DNA of 64,000 nt. Origin: Puccinellia tenuiflora (taxonomy: Eukaryota; Streptophyta; Magnoliopsida; Poales; Poaceae). The notes below the pieces were generated by a model, which made no database searches, was not told the origin of the DNA, and saw nothing but the letters and a program-made list of their open reading frames with translations. The stretch is from positions 892,716-956,715 of the forward strand of contig QRDG01000525.1 of assembly GCA_012064385.1 (NCBI GenBank), read 5' to 3'. Below, one piece after another: positions 45,808-57,802 of the stretch; position 1 is the first letter of the stretch; every line of letters begins with the position of its first letter. Both the position numbers and the translations under genes were made by a program.

Positions 45808-47597
45808 TTACATTTGTAGCAATCTAACACCCATGGCCTCTCGGTGTTGATCATGTTTTGCTCGTGGAAGAGGTTTAGTCAACGGGTCTGCCACATTCAG
45901 ATCCGTATGCACCTTGCAAATCTCTATGTCACCATCCTTGACATTCTCACGCAAATTGTGATAGCGGCGCTTGATATGCTTGGTATTCTTGTGTGAAGTC
46001 GGGTCCTTGGCAAGAGCTATTGCACCTGTATTATCACAGTACAGGGCCAGAGGTCTTGACGCACTTGGAACCACGCTCAGCTCTGAGAGGAACTCCTTCA
46101 TCCAGACTGCTTCACTTGCTGTCGACGAGGCTGCAACATACTCCGCTTGTGTTGAAGATTTCGCCACCACGCTCTGCTTGGAACTCCTCCAACTCACAGC
46201 GCCACCATTCAGAATAAACACGTATCCGGACTGAGACTTAGAATCATCCGGATCTGTGTCCCAACTAGCATCGACGTAACTCCTTACGACAAGCTCTTGG
46301 TCACCTCCATATACGAGAAACATTTCCTTAGTTCTATTTAGATACTTAAGGATATTCTTGACAGCTGACCAGTGTTCCACTCCTGGATCACTTTGGTACC
46401 TGCTAGTCAAATTTACAGCATGGCACACATCTGGTCTAGTACATAGCATGGCATACATGATAGAGCCTATCGCAGATGCATAAGGAACCTTGTCCATTAT
46501 CTCTCTATCTTCTGCCGTAACAGGACTCTGAGTCTTACTCAGAACCTTTCCTTGCAACATTGGTAAGAACCCCTTCTTTGAATTTTCCATTCTGAACTTC
46601 TTCAGAACCTTGTCAAGGTATGTACTCTGTGAAAGCCCAATTAGGCGGTTTGACCTATCTCTATAGATCTTTATGCCTAAAATATACGCAGCTTCTCCAA
46701 GGTCTTTCATTGAAAAACTTTTATTCAAATAAGACTTTACACTTTCAAGTAGTGTAACATCATTTCCAATCAATAATATGTCATCCACATATAGTATTAG
46801 AAATGCAACTGAACTCCCACTCACTTTCTTGTAAATACAGGCTTCTCCATAAGTTTGGACAAATCCAAACCCTTTGATCACTTCATCAAACCGGAGATTC
46901 CAACTCCGCGATGCTTGCTTCAGTCCATAGATGGATCTCTGAAGTTTGCATACCTTGTTAGCATCCTTTGGATCAACAAAACCTTCGGGCTGTACCATGT
47001 ACAACTCTTCCTTAATATGACCATTAAGGAACGCGGTCTTCACATCCATTTGCCAAATTTCATAGTCATAATATGCGGCAATTGCTAACATAATCCGAAC
47101 AGATTTCAGCATCGCTACGGGTGAGAATGTCTCATCGTAGTCAACTCCTTGAATTTGTCGGAAACCCTTTGCGACAAGTCGAGCTTTATACACGGTGACG
47201 TTTCCGTCAGCGTCTGTCTTTCTCTTGAATATCCATTTGTTCTCAACGGCCTTACGGTCGTTAGGTAAGTCTACCAAAGTCCATACTTGGTTTTCATACA
47301 TGGATTCCATTTCGGATTTCATGGCTCCTAGCCATTTATCGGAGTCTGGGCTCATCATTGCTTCCTCATAATTCGCAGGTTCATCATTATCTAACAACAT
47401 GACATTCATGACGGGGTCGTACCGATCAGGGGCGGTACGTTCCCTCGTTGATCTGCGAGGTTCAATAGCAGCCTTGACTGGAACAGCATGATCACCATCA
47501 TCTGCTCCTTCTTCAGGTGGCGATGGCTGTTCTGGAACACCTTCCTGTTCAGTGCTACTCGGCATCTCAAGAACAGGTTCAACAACCTCGTCAAGCT
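45808..47597 (-). CDS. Copia reverse transcriptase-RNase H part of polyprotein
   Basis: This reading frame starts one nucleotide out of register with the upstream gag-integrase frame, near 47600. It shows the linker RRSTRERTAPDRYDPVMN, then RT (NKWIFKRKTDADGNVTVYKA, IWQMDVKTAFLNGHIKEELY, YGLKQASRSWNLRFDE), the catalytic YVDDILLIGND near 46790, GLSQSTYLDKVLKKF and finally RNase H (YVDASWDTDPDDSKSQSGY, KSSTQAEYVAASS, NTKHIKRRYHNLRE). It ends MGVRLLQM. The domain complement is complete. One indel separates it from the rest; all other blocks are open, consistent with a recent insertion. It makes cDNA from the element's RNA in cytoplasmic particles. Confidence 0.9.
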
Positions 47598-49775
47598 CCT
47601 CCCACTCACTTCTTTCGAGAGAAACTCCTTCTCTAGAAAGGAACCATTCTTGGCAACGAAAATCTTGCCTTCAGTTCTGTGGTAGAAGGTATACCCAATA
47701 GTTTCCTTAGGGTATCCAATGAAGACGCACTTTTCCGATTTGGGTTCGAGCTTATCAGGTTGAAGCTTTTTCACATAAGCATCGCAACCCCAAACTTTGA
47801 GAAACGATAACTTTGGCTTCTTGCCAAACCATAACTCATATGGAGTCGTCTCAACGGATTTTGATGGAGCCCTATTTAATGTGAATGCGGCTGTCTCTAA
47901 TGCATAGCTCCAAAATGATAGTGGCAGATCTGTGTGAGACATCATAGATCGCACCATATCCAATAAGGTTCGATTACGACGTTCAGACACACCATTACGC
48001 TGTGGTGTTCCGGGTGGCGTGAGTTGTGAAACAATTCCACACGTCTTTAAATGCATGCCAAACTCGTAACTCAAATACTCGCCTCCACGATCAGATCGAA
48101 GAAACTTTATTTTCTTGTTACGATGGTTCTCAACTTCACTCTGAAATTCTTTGAACTTTTCGAACGTTTCAGACTTATGTTTCATTAAGTAAATATACCC
48201 ATATCTACTCAAATCATCGGTGAAGGTTAAGAAGTAACGATATCCACCGCGCGCTGCAACACTCATCGGACCACACACATCGGTATGTATGATTTCCAAC
48301 AAGTCTGTTGCTCTCTCCATCTTGCCGGAGAAGGGTGTTCGAGTCATCTTACCCATAAGGCATGGTTCACAAGTTTCAAATGATTCAAAATCAAGTGAAT
48401 CCAAAAGTCCATCAGAATGGAGTTTCTTCATGCGCTTTACACCAATATGACCCAAACGGCAGTGCCACAAAAATGTGGTATTATCATTATTCACTTTGCA
48501 TCTTTTGGCATCAATGTTATGAACATGTGTATCACTACTATCGAGATCCAATAGAAATAAACCATTCCTCTCAGGTGCATGACCATAAAAAGTATTATCC
48601 ATATAAATCGAAATACCAAAGTTTTCAGACTTAAATGAATAACCGTCTCGCAATAAACAAGATCCAGATATAATGTTCATGCTCAACGCAGGCACATAAT
48701 AACAATTATTAAGGTTTAAAACTAATCCCGATGGTAAATGCAGAGGGAGTGTGCCGACAGCGATGACTTCAACTTTTGATCCATTTCCAACTCGCATCGT
48801 CACCTCGTCCCTTGCCAAGCGCCGTCTATTCCGCAGCTCCTGTTTCGAGTTACATATATTAGCAACCGAACCAGTATCAAATACCCATGTGCTACTACGA
48901 TCACTTGTTAAATACACATCAATAACATGTATATCAAATATACCTTGTTTGACGGTGCCAGCCTTCTTGTCCGCCAGATACTTGGGGCAGTTCCGCTTCC
49001 AGTGTCCGGTTCCCTTGCAGTAGAAGCACTCAGTATCAGACTTAGGGCCCTTCCTTGACTTCCTCGCAGGCCCGGCAGCTCGCTTGCCGTCCCTCTTGAA
49101 GTTGTCTCTTTTGCCCTTTTTCTTGAAACTGGTGGTCTTATTGACCATCAACACTTGATGCTCCTTCTTGATTTCCACTTCCGCGGTCTTTAACATCGCG
49201 AAAAGCTCAGGGAGAGTTTTCTCCATCCCTTGCATGTTATAGTTCATCACAAAGCTTTTGTAGCTCGGTGGAAGTGACTGGAGAACACGGTCAATCCCCA
49301 ACTCATTGGGAATCACAACACCCAGCTGCGCCAGACGATCACCGTACCCAGACATCTTGAGCACGTGTTCACTGACGGAACTGTTCTCTTCCATCATACA
49401 GCTAAAGAACTTAGAAGAGGCTTCATACCTCTCCACCTTGGCTTGAGTCTGAAACATAGCTTTCAGATCAACGATCATCTGATGAACGCCATGGTGCTCA
49501 AAACGCTTTTGAAGCTTAGGTCCTAAGCCGTACAACAGACCGCACTTAACTATCTCGTGGTCCTCTGAACGGGCTGCCCAGACATTCCTAATGTCTTCAG
49601 CCGCTCCCTCTGCTGGAGCCTCACCTAGCGGTGCATCTAGGACATACAGTTTCTTGGCAGCTTTGAGGATAATTTTCAGATTCATAAACCAATCCGAGAA
49701 ATTGCTTCCATCGTCTTTCAGCTTGTCTTTCTCTAGGAACGCGTTAAAGTTCATGGTGATGTTGGGAAGGGCCAT
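47598..49775 (-). CDS. Copia gag-protease-integrase part of polyprotein
   Basis: ATG 49775 opens MALPNITMNFNAFLEKDKLK. Gag continues with LQSLPPSYKSFVMNYNMQGM and a CCHC zinc knuckle, CFYCKGTGHWKRNC, near 49000. The protease active site is WVFDTGSVANICNS. Integrase has a zinc-binding region (LWHCRLGHIGVKRMKKLH ... CEPCLMGKM) and a DDE triad in HTDVCGPM, RSDRGGEYLS and SERRNRTLLD. The C-terminal core has WSYALETAAFTLNRAPSKSV and GCDAYVKKLQPDKLEPKSEK. After KEVSGR, near 47600, the frame shifts; the RT-RNase H part continues in another frame. Both halves are otherwise uninterrupted. Confidence 0.9.
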
Positions 49776-51014
49776 TGATCTACAACATTATTTGCAAGGT
49801 GTTTAGACTATGTTCATGATATTGTGTTCGAAAGATAATCTAATTATAAAACGAACTCCCACTAAACTCAACATCTCTCTGGTTGTTTAGCGACACACGA
49901 TCCAAAATCCACTACACCACAACCGATCATCACGTGAAGTGGCATAGTTTCAAAAGGTGAACATCTCCATGTTTGATCATATCATTCATATGACTCGTGT
50001 TTAGCCTTTCGGCTCTTGTGTTCCGAGGCCATGTCTGTACATGCTAGGCTCGTCAAGGAAACCGTAGTATTTCTGCATGTGCAAACTGGCTTGCACCCGT
50101 TGTATGTGAATGTAGAATCTATCACACCCGATCATCACGTGGTGCTTCAAAACGACGAACTTTGGCAACGGCGCATACTAGGGGAGAACACTTCTTGATA
50201 TTAACGTGAGAGATCACCTCATCATGCTACCGTCGAGATCGTATCTAAGCATAAACCATAAGGTGCATAAAAAGGATTAACATCACATGCAATTCAAAAT
50301 TGTGACATGGTATAGCCTTTTCTTGTGCCTTTGATCTCCATCTCCAAAGCATCGGCATGATCTCCATCATCACCAGCTCAAACGCCATCACCATGGTTGT
50401 CTCCACCAACTATTGCAACTACTACTATTGGCTACTCTTAGCAAATAAAGTAAAGCAATTACATGGTGTTTAAAGTGACACGCAGGTCATACAATAAATC
50501 AAAGACAACCATAAGGCTCCTGCCAGTTGCCGTACTCATCGACATGCAAGTCGTGATAATTACAAAACATGATCATTGCATACATCACATAATCATATCT
50601 TGAGGCCATACCATATCACAAACCCTGCAAAAACAAGTTAGACGCCTCTACTTTGTTTATGCAATTTTTACGTGGCTTCTAATGGGTCATTAGATAGAAC
50701 CGTTCTAATCTACGCAAAGCCACAACGGTGATAAAATAGTTGCTGATTTACTCATCCTTCTGAAAGGCCTTCCATTGAAAATTGCATCTTCACTAAAGCA
50801 AGAGAAACAGACACCCGCCAGCCACTTATGCAAAACAAGTTGCATGTCAGTCGTGGAACCGGTCTCTCGTGCGTGGACGAGTAAAGTTGGTCCGGGCCGC
50901 TTCAATCTTACAGTACCGCAAAGATGCAAAGTGCACGTGAGAAGGTAGCAACTCAAATTATCAACGCCCACAACACTTGTGTCTAAACGCACCAACATCT
51001 ACGAATAGATCTAG
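49776..51014 (-). other. Copia 5' untranslated leader
   Basis: About 1.24 kb between the primer-binding site and the gag ATG, the usual size for BARE/Angela elements. It would contain packaging and dimerisation signals. No conserved ORF is visible. Confidence 0.6.
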
Positions 51015-51026
51015 GCTCTGATACCA
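51015..51026 (-). other. Copia primer-binding site
   Basis: TGGTATCAGAGC on the minus strand, one base after the 5' LTR end at 51028. tRNA-Met type. Confidence 0.92.
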
Positions 51027-51027
51027 C

Positions 51028-52721
51028 TGAAGGGTCGCAGCATAGAAAACAAAAAATTTCCTACGCAAAGATAGCGGAATAAACCCAACATCTAGATCCG
51101 ATCTACGAGAGGTTGGTAGCAAGAAGGAGATCGAATCTCACCCTCGAAGAAAACCGTGAGCGTTTTGTCGAGGCAGGGGTTGGCTAGTCGATCCCCGCAA
51201 CTAGACTTGTCTAGTCGCGAGGAGATGTGTTATCCAAGCGCCGCACGAGCAACGCCTCCGAGAGATCCACACGTTCAGCTCGATGAAGACTCCACGTTCT
51301 TGATCCCGCAAGAGGTGGTGGAGAGGCTCGAGATCAACAGCACGACGACGGTGGCGTGGTGTGTATGGTGGAGGTTGGACAGGGCTTCGCCAAGCGGTGT
51401 CGGGAGAGAGGAGGAGGAGGGGTGCGGCTAGGGAGAGGAGGGGGCCGGCGGCTAGGCACCTTGGGGAGGAGCCAAAGGGTGCGGCACCCCTCCCCTTGCC
51501 CCTCCTTATATAGGAGGCCAAGGGGGGTGCGCCCCTCCCCTCCTAGGGCCGGCGCAAGGGGGGGTGGCTTGGCCCCCAAGCCACCACTAGGGTTTCGGCC
51601 GGCCCCCCCTTGCTTCTAGAAGCATGGCCCGGTTGGGCCTATGGGGTGATGGTGCGGCTGGCCCATTAGGCCAGCCCACTGCCCCCTTTTTCCATGTGGG
51701 CCCCATACTCCTATGGGCCCCACTTCTAGACCCCTCTAGAACCTTCTAGAACATTCCGGTACTTTACCGATAAATTCCCGAACCTTTCTTATCCTCCGGA
51801 AACAACTTTCCTTATATGAATCTTATTCTCCGGACCACTCCGGAACTCCTCGTGACGTCCGGGATCCTATCTGGGACTCCGAATCAATATTCGTTCTCAC
51901 CATCATTTATCTCGAACCCTAACTACATCGAACGTTAAGTGTGTGACTCTGCGGGTTCGCGAATATGTCATATTAATAGCGGGACCGGGATGTCCATATT
52001 AATTCCTACATATTCGACGAAGTACTTTACTAGTCGAACCACAATGTCCGGGATTCAATTAATCCATATACGATTCCTTTTGTTTCACGATATATTACTT
52101 GTCCGAGATTCAATCCACCGATATCTCCATATCTGATTAATCTCGTTACCGACAAGTTCTCTTTACTCGTTCCCATAGAATAGGATCCCTTATGACTAGC
52201 CACTTAGTCATATGCTTGCAAGCGTTTGGATGCTATACTACCGAGAGGGCCCAGAGATATCTATCCAACTGTTGGATGAACAAATCCCAGTCTTGAAACA
52301 TGTCACCCAACAACCTATCATCGAAGAACCTGAAAGCCACCTTTATAATCACCCAGTTACGAAGTGACGTTTGATGTCCACAAAGCTCTCCTCCGATAAA
52401 CGGGAGTGACATAATCTCATGGTCTAAGGAAACTATATTTGACATCTATTTAATTTGAGTCTTGTCCATTATATCATCACCTATGATACAAACTTCGTTT
52501 ATTAAGCGATTCATAAATCCATGGTTAGGAAACATCTAACCATCACTTAATCAAACGAACTAGTCACAAGAGGAAAGACTAGGGACACATTACCGTTTAT
52601 ATTCCACACATGTATTTGTTTCCGGTTAATACAATTTTAGCATGGAATTAAACATATCATGAACGGAGAAATATGATAAACAATAATCATTTATTATTGC
52701 CTCTTGGGCATATCTCCAACA
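51028..52721 (-). repeat. 5' LTR of the Copia element
   Basis: 1694 bp, matches the 3' LTR base for base except for three substitutions I found. It begins TGTTGGAGATATGCCCAAG on the minus strand. The promoter should lie in this LTR; I could not assign the TATA box with certainty. Confidence 0.93.
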
Positions 52722-52726
52722 AAATT

Positions 52727-54047
52727 ATTCACAATGGCACACCGAACGAGCTCCAAGTGGTAAGAAGGTAAATTTTGTCGAGGAAATCTCCTCTTTGAGT
52801 GATAAGGTTGATATGATTATGTCTATGCTTGCTACCAATCTGTCTAATATTGATCCCAATAATGTTCCACTTTATTCATTAATTGCCCAAGAAAAGGATC
52901 AAGTTGATGTTAATTTTCTTAATAGAAACAACTTCAACAATAATGCTTATCGAAATAATTTTGGTAGTAACAACTATAAGCCTTATCCTCCCAATAATGG
53001 CAACTTTTATGGTAATTCCTATGGTAATTCTTATAATCCAAATAAGAATGTGTCCTCTGATCTAGAAAATGTTTTAAAGGAATTTATCACTTCACAAAAA
53101 GCTTTTAACAAAACTGTTGAAGACAAGTTGAAAAACTGGATAGTCTAGTCTCTAAAGTAGACGTTCTTGCTCATGATGTTGAAATTTTGAAAATTAGAAC
53201 CACTCCAAATCAAGACAAACATACTGAATCTTTAAATGCTATCTCTCTTCAAATTAATGAAAATGAAAGGATGATGGCTCTCTTGAAAGCTAGGTGGGCT
53301 AGAGAGGCTGAAGAAGATAGAATTGCTGAAATGAATAGGAAAACTGTTAAAGTTTATACTATCCAAACCACTAAAGAGGATCCTCCTAGTTTATTTAAAG
53401 ATGATGAAATTGATTTTGATAATTGCAATCTTACTGAAGTCATTAAGTTCCTACAAAAACTTGCTAAGACACCGGATGCTAGTAAAATAAATCTTGACTT
53501 TACCAAACACATTACCGATGCTCTTATCAGGGCTAGGGAAGAAAAACTAAACCTTGAAACCTCTGTACCTAGGAAGTTAGAAGATGGTTGGGAACCCACT
53601 ATTAAGATGAAAATAAATGACTTTGATTGCAATGCTTTATGTGATCTTGGTGCAAGTGTTTCTGTTATGCCTAAAAGTGTCTATAATATGCTTGATTTAA
53701 ATCCTTTGGAAGAGTGCTATTTAAATGTTCATCTTGCTGATTCTTCTAAAAAGAAACCTTTGGGTAGAGTTGATGATGTCCTTATTGTTTTTAATGATAA
53801 TTATGTTCCCGTTGATTTTATTGTTATGGATATTGAGTGCAATGCTTCTTGTCCTATTATTTTGGGAAGACCATTTTTGAGAACTGTTGGTGCTATTATT
53901 GATATGAAAGAGGGAAATATAAGGTTTCAGTTCCCCCTTAAAAAAAGGATGGAACACTTCCCTAGAAAGAGAAAGAAGTTTTCTTTTGAATCAATCATAA
54001 GGTCAAGGTATGCTCTTGATGTTGCTAAGGCATCCGAAAAAACTTGA
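52727..54047 (+). pseudogene. Gag C-terminus and protease of the gag-protease element
   Basis: The frame resumes after the Copia insertion with YSQWHTERAPSGKK, then an Asn/Tyr-rich stretch (RNNFGSNNYKPYPPNNGNFY). A 1-nt deletion near 53130 in an A-run shifts the frame. The sequence continues VSKVDVLAHDVEILKIRTTP to the retropepsin-like domain, with ALCDLGASVSVMPKSVYN (active-site Asp-Leu-Gly type) and CPIILGRPFLRTVGAIIDM. It ends AKASEKT and stop at 54047. No reverse transcriptase or integrase follows, so the element depends on a partner for mobility. Confidence 0.78.
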
Positions 54048-54334
54048 TATTTGGCATTGCGCCTAGCTAAAAGACGTTAAAGAAAAGCGCTTGTTGGGAG
54101 GCAACCCATCTTTTGTTTTCAGTTTGCTTTTTTATTTTCTTGAGTCATGAAGTTATTACCTCTGTAGCAACTTCATTGTATCTTTTTCTTTTGTTTTTTT
54201 GTGCCAAGTTTAGCCTCTAATGCATTGAAAGTGCGAGGTATTGTGTTGCTGTCCAAAAACAGATTATGTGCGCCTGTTGCACGAAAATCCTAAAATCGCC
54301 AGAATTAAATCCTAAAACAGATTTTGTGCGCCTG
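54048..54334 (+). other. 3' untranslated region of the gag-protease element
   Basis: It contains GCGCTTGTTGGGAGGCAACCC at 54087-54107. The phrase 'cagattttgtgcgcctgtt' recurs twice (near 54260 and 54310). No obvious polypurine tract lies before the right repeat. Confidence 0.5.
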
Positions 54335-54658
54335 TTGGCGCGGGTGCCACGAACACTTGGTGAAGGCTTTCTTTAGGAGTAGTGTATTATTCGTCGTTCA
54401 GCCGCATGTCATATACTTTGTGGTATGATTATGGAGATATTGTCAAGAGGCGCCATTTTGGACGACCTCCGGTGTCCTTTTCTTCTTTAGCCTACTTGTT
54501 TGGCATTGATGACCGACTTTGCTCGGTATTGTTGAATAAGCAAGTAATGTATTACCGTATGCATCAATCAGTGCTGAGTCGGATCGTCGTCCTTTTATGA
54601 AAGAAAAAATATGTGTATTATCAAAAGTTTACACATCAATGGCTAATCGGGACATTTT
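54335..54658 (+). repeat. Right copy of 330-bp flanking direct repeat
   Basis: Collinear with 43043-43372. The end ('cgggacatttt') is followed by unrelated sequence 'cgtgaactactcc'. Confidence 0.85.
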
Positions 54659-55889
54659 CGTGAACTACTCCACATCTTGTGTGGGGTGGAATTGAAAAGA
54701 AGTTGAATCTTTCGTAACTTGACAATAGAGTTAGCCGCGTGCTATTTGCTTGAGGTAGTGTTCTCTAGCTAAACGCTGGGACCACTGCTGACAGGAACAA
54801 ATTATAAGCAAGTTTAAGGGCAACTCCAACGCGCCGACCCATTTGGTCCGTTTTGCTCCGTTTCGGTCCGTTTGGGTGGAAATCAGGGCCCAACGCGCCG
54901 ACGCAAACGGACCGACATCCGTTTTTTTCGTCCGCGGCGACCCAATTCCGGCTCAAATTTGAGCCGGGTTTGCGTCGGCACGGACGCGTCTGGACGCCGC
55001 GCGGAGTCCGCACCACTTCACCCCCTGGCCCGCCCACCAGTGACCCAATCCTCTTTCTCTTCTCTATCCCTAGTCCATCTCGCCCCGTCCCCCAGCCCCG
55101 CGCCATCCATCGTCGCCGCCGCCACCTCCCACCGCCACAACTTGACCGCAGGACCCCCGCCGGTACATCCCGCCTTCATCGTCGCCGGCCGGAGGAGACC
55201 GTCTCCACCAGGACGGACTTGGGGCGGCGGAGGAGACTGTCTCCACCACCAGGACCGAGGTCGCCCACGAGGTGTTCAGCCGTTTGCCCAAGGTACGAAT
55301 TGTCATCATGGATAGCGCGGACGAATATTTCTACAACAATGTGCTGTGTTCATCGTCTTCCTCGGACTCATTCGACGATGAGGCCGAAGTTTGGGTCGCA
55401 ACAATTGTCGTCAACAACCATTTTGCAAGACAAGCACCAATGTACAGGGCTCGGTACCGGGCCGTGCACCAGCGTTGGCTCGCAACAGAGAGGCCGGCCA
55501 AGTCCAACTGTTTAAGGATTACTTCCCTCGCAATCCAACATATCCGGCCAAGCTTTTCCGTCACCGGTTCCGTATGGCTAGACATGTGTTCAACCGCATT
55601 CGGGTCGGAGTGATGACCCATGATGATTACTTCAGATGTAAGCGGGACGCTCTTGGTAAGCTTGGATTCACCTCTTTATCAAAAATGCACCGCCGCTATT
55701 CGGATGCTTGCATATGGAGTTGCCGGTGATCTTATCAATGAGTACTTGCGCATGGGTGAGTCCACATGCCTAGAGGCCATGTACAGGTTTTGCAGAGCTG
55801 TGATTGCGGTGTTTGGCAAGGAGTACTTGAGAGAGCCAACTGTTGCAGATACTACCCGGATTTTAGCGATCAACGAACAAAGAGGGTTC

Positions 55890-57802
55890 CACTACTAGGG
55901 AAAAGCTTACCCGTGGCGCACCAAAAAAGCTTACCCGTGGTGCAGGGGGCTGCGCCACGGATTGCCACGCCACGGGTAACACAATAGCCGTGGCGCAGGG
56001 GTCCTGGTGCGCCACGGGTATGTGCATATAGCCATGGCGCACTAAAACTAGGTGCGCCACGGGTATGTAAACTTAGGTGCGCCACGGGTATGTGGCGCAC
56101 CTTGTTTTAGTGCGCCACGGCTATATGCACATACCCGTGGCGCACCTAGTTTTGGTGCGCCACGGCTATGAATTTCTGAATTTAAAAAAAAAGAGCCACC
56201 GGCCACCCACGTCGGCGTGTCCGGCAGCTCCCGTCCTGCGCCGCGACATGGAGGTCGTCGTGGAGGTGCTCATCACGTTGTGGAGGTGCTCGCCGGCCGT
56301 CGCTCCTCGTCGTCGTGGAGGTGCTCGCCGGCCGCCGGTCCTCGTCGGCGTGGAGGTGCTCGCCGGCCGTCGCTCCTCGTCGTCGTGGAGGTGCTCACCG
56401 GCCGCCGGTCCTCGTCGGCGTGGAGGTGCTCGCCGGCCGTCGCTCCTCGTCGTCGTGGAGGTGCTCGCCGGCCGCCGGTCCTCGTCGGCGTGGAGGTGCT
56501 CGCCGGCCGCCGGTCCTCGTTGGCGTGGAGGTGCTCGCCGGCCGCCGGTCCTCGTCGGTGTGGAGGTGCTCGCCGGCCGCCGGTCCTCGTTGGCGTGGAG
56601 GTGGACGCCATGGTGGAGGTGCTCACCGGCCGTCGTGGAGAAGGCCAGCAGTATGGTGCCATGGTGGAGGTGCTCACCGGTCGGCGGTGGAGAGAGGAGG
56701 ATGGAGGAGAAGGGAGAGAGGAGAAGGGAGAGGAGGATGAGATAGAGAGGAGGAGGAGTAAGAGAGGAGGAGGAGGAGGAGGAGTATAGGAGGAAGAGAG
56801 GAGGAGTTGTGCCAATCCAGTCCTCTATCCTCTCGACCAATCAGAAACAAGAATAAAGGAGCACACGGATTGTGTGCTAGTTTAAGTCGCAGTGAGCCGT
56901 CGGATCGCTGGGAGCCGTCGGATCGTGGTGTTGCCCCCCCATGTTACTCGTGGCGCATCTCATTGTGGTGCGCCACGAGTATTACAACTATCCGTGGCGC
57001 ACCATCTCGTCCATGCGCCACGGGTAAGTTTTATTTATTTTTCTTGCCAGAAAACTTAAACTTCAAAAAAATAGGTCTTCCCTTTCGAATTTGGGGATTC
57101 TGTAGGCAAAAAACGGCTCAAAAGGCCGTAGGCGATTTGGATTGGATGTGTATTTTCTCTAGTTTTTTTAAGGTATTACACGTCGAAATCCGAGTTCGTA
57201 TGCAAAAGTTATTGCCGTTTTACTCTTCCATAATGATTTTTTGCAAAATACATCAAAATTCATGTTTCAAATTTTTGCTAACACCTAGTTTACGTAATAT
57301 AACCACATCTCAAAGGATTTTATTTTTTGAATTTTTTAACAATTTCTTTTAGCTTCTCCAAAACTGAAAAGGCGATCACAAGGGGGGGGGGGGTGCATGG
57401 GAGCACAAAACAGGAAACTTACCCGTGGCGCACCACTATTTCGGTGCGCCACGGGTAAGAGGTTACCCATGGCGCACCACTATTTTGGTGCGCCTCGGCT
57501 ATGTGGGGTCAAAATTTGGCCCCGAGACCATTATTTTGGTGGCGCATTGGAGTAAGGTGCGCCACGGCTATACTCTTACCCGTGGCGCACCGAAATAGTG
57601 GTGCGCCACGGCTAAGGAGGGTGCCCCTCCGTCAGCCCAGCCTGCACTTAGCCGTGGCGTACCACTATTTTGGTGCGCCACGGGTAATGTCCTACGCGTG
57701 GCGCATCTGTTTCTGGTGCGCCACGGCTATATACTCGTGGCACACCAAAATAGTGGTGCGCCACGGCTAAGTAATTCACCTATAAGCCTTTTCCTAGTAG
57801 TG
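55890..57802. mobile_element. Non-autonomous CACTA element, 1913 bp, inside the Harbinger transposase
   Basis: CACTACTAGGGAAAAGC at 55890 and GCCTTTTCCTAGTAGTG ending at 57802 are the inverted ends. TTC is duplicated (55887-55889 and 57803-57805). Subterminal regions contain many copies of ACCCGTGGCGCACC and its inverse GGTGCGCCACGGGTA. The middle has a 35-bp tandem repeat (56274-56620). A poly-G tract (57379-57391) is present. No transposase is encoded, so it must have been moved in trans. Confidence 0.95.
56274..56620 (+). repeat. 35-bp tandem repeat in the CACTA element
   Basis: GTGGAGGTGCTCGCCGGCCG followed by TCGCTCCTCGTCGTC or CCGGTCCTCGTCGGC repeats with period 35 (TGGAGG at 56281, 56316, 56351 and 56386). 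About ten units. Because 35 is not a multiple of three, all three frames read through it, creating long artefactual ORFs on both strands. Confidence 0.9.

Larger units (their letters stand above)
44081..52721 (-). mobile_element. Complete BARE1/Angela/WIS-type Copia LTR retrotransposon, 8641 bp
   Basis: Two LTRs of exactly 1694 bp (44081-45774 and 51028-52721) begin TGTTGGAGATATGCCC and end GACCCTTCA on the minus strand. The target-site duplication AAATT is exact (44076-44080 and 52722-52726). The primer-binding site (51015-51026, read on minus) and polypurine tract (after 45774) sit in the right places. Gag, protease, integrase, reverse transcriptase and RNase H follow in Copia order. I count three LTR differences (44287, 45102 and 45339 and their partners), so the insertion is very recent. 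LTR start, LTR size and purine tract match the BARE1/Angela/WIS group abundant in Triticeae. Confidence 0.95.
43043..54658 (+). mobile_element. Gag-protease-only (Athila-like) non-autonomous retroelement, interrupted by a Copia element
   Basis: Direct repeats of about 330 bp (43043-43372 and 54335-54658) flank a gag-protease ORF that lacks reverse transcriptase and integrase. The 3' region contains GCGCTTGTTGGGAGGCAACCC (54087-54107), a phrase familiar from Triticeae Athila-type elements. An 8.6-kb Copia element with AAATT target duplication sits inside the ORF (44081-52721). The 330-bp repeats begin TTGGCGCGGG and end GGGACATTTT, so they lack the usual TG...CA ends. No primer-binding site follows the left copy. 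Whether they are true LTRs is uncertain. Confidence 0.55.

Noticed and set aside
56166..56840. Long overlapping ORFs (up to 224 codons) on both strands
   Set aside because: They come from a 35-bp GC-rich tandem repeat inside a CACTA element; a period not divisible by three keeps all frames open.
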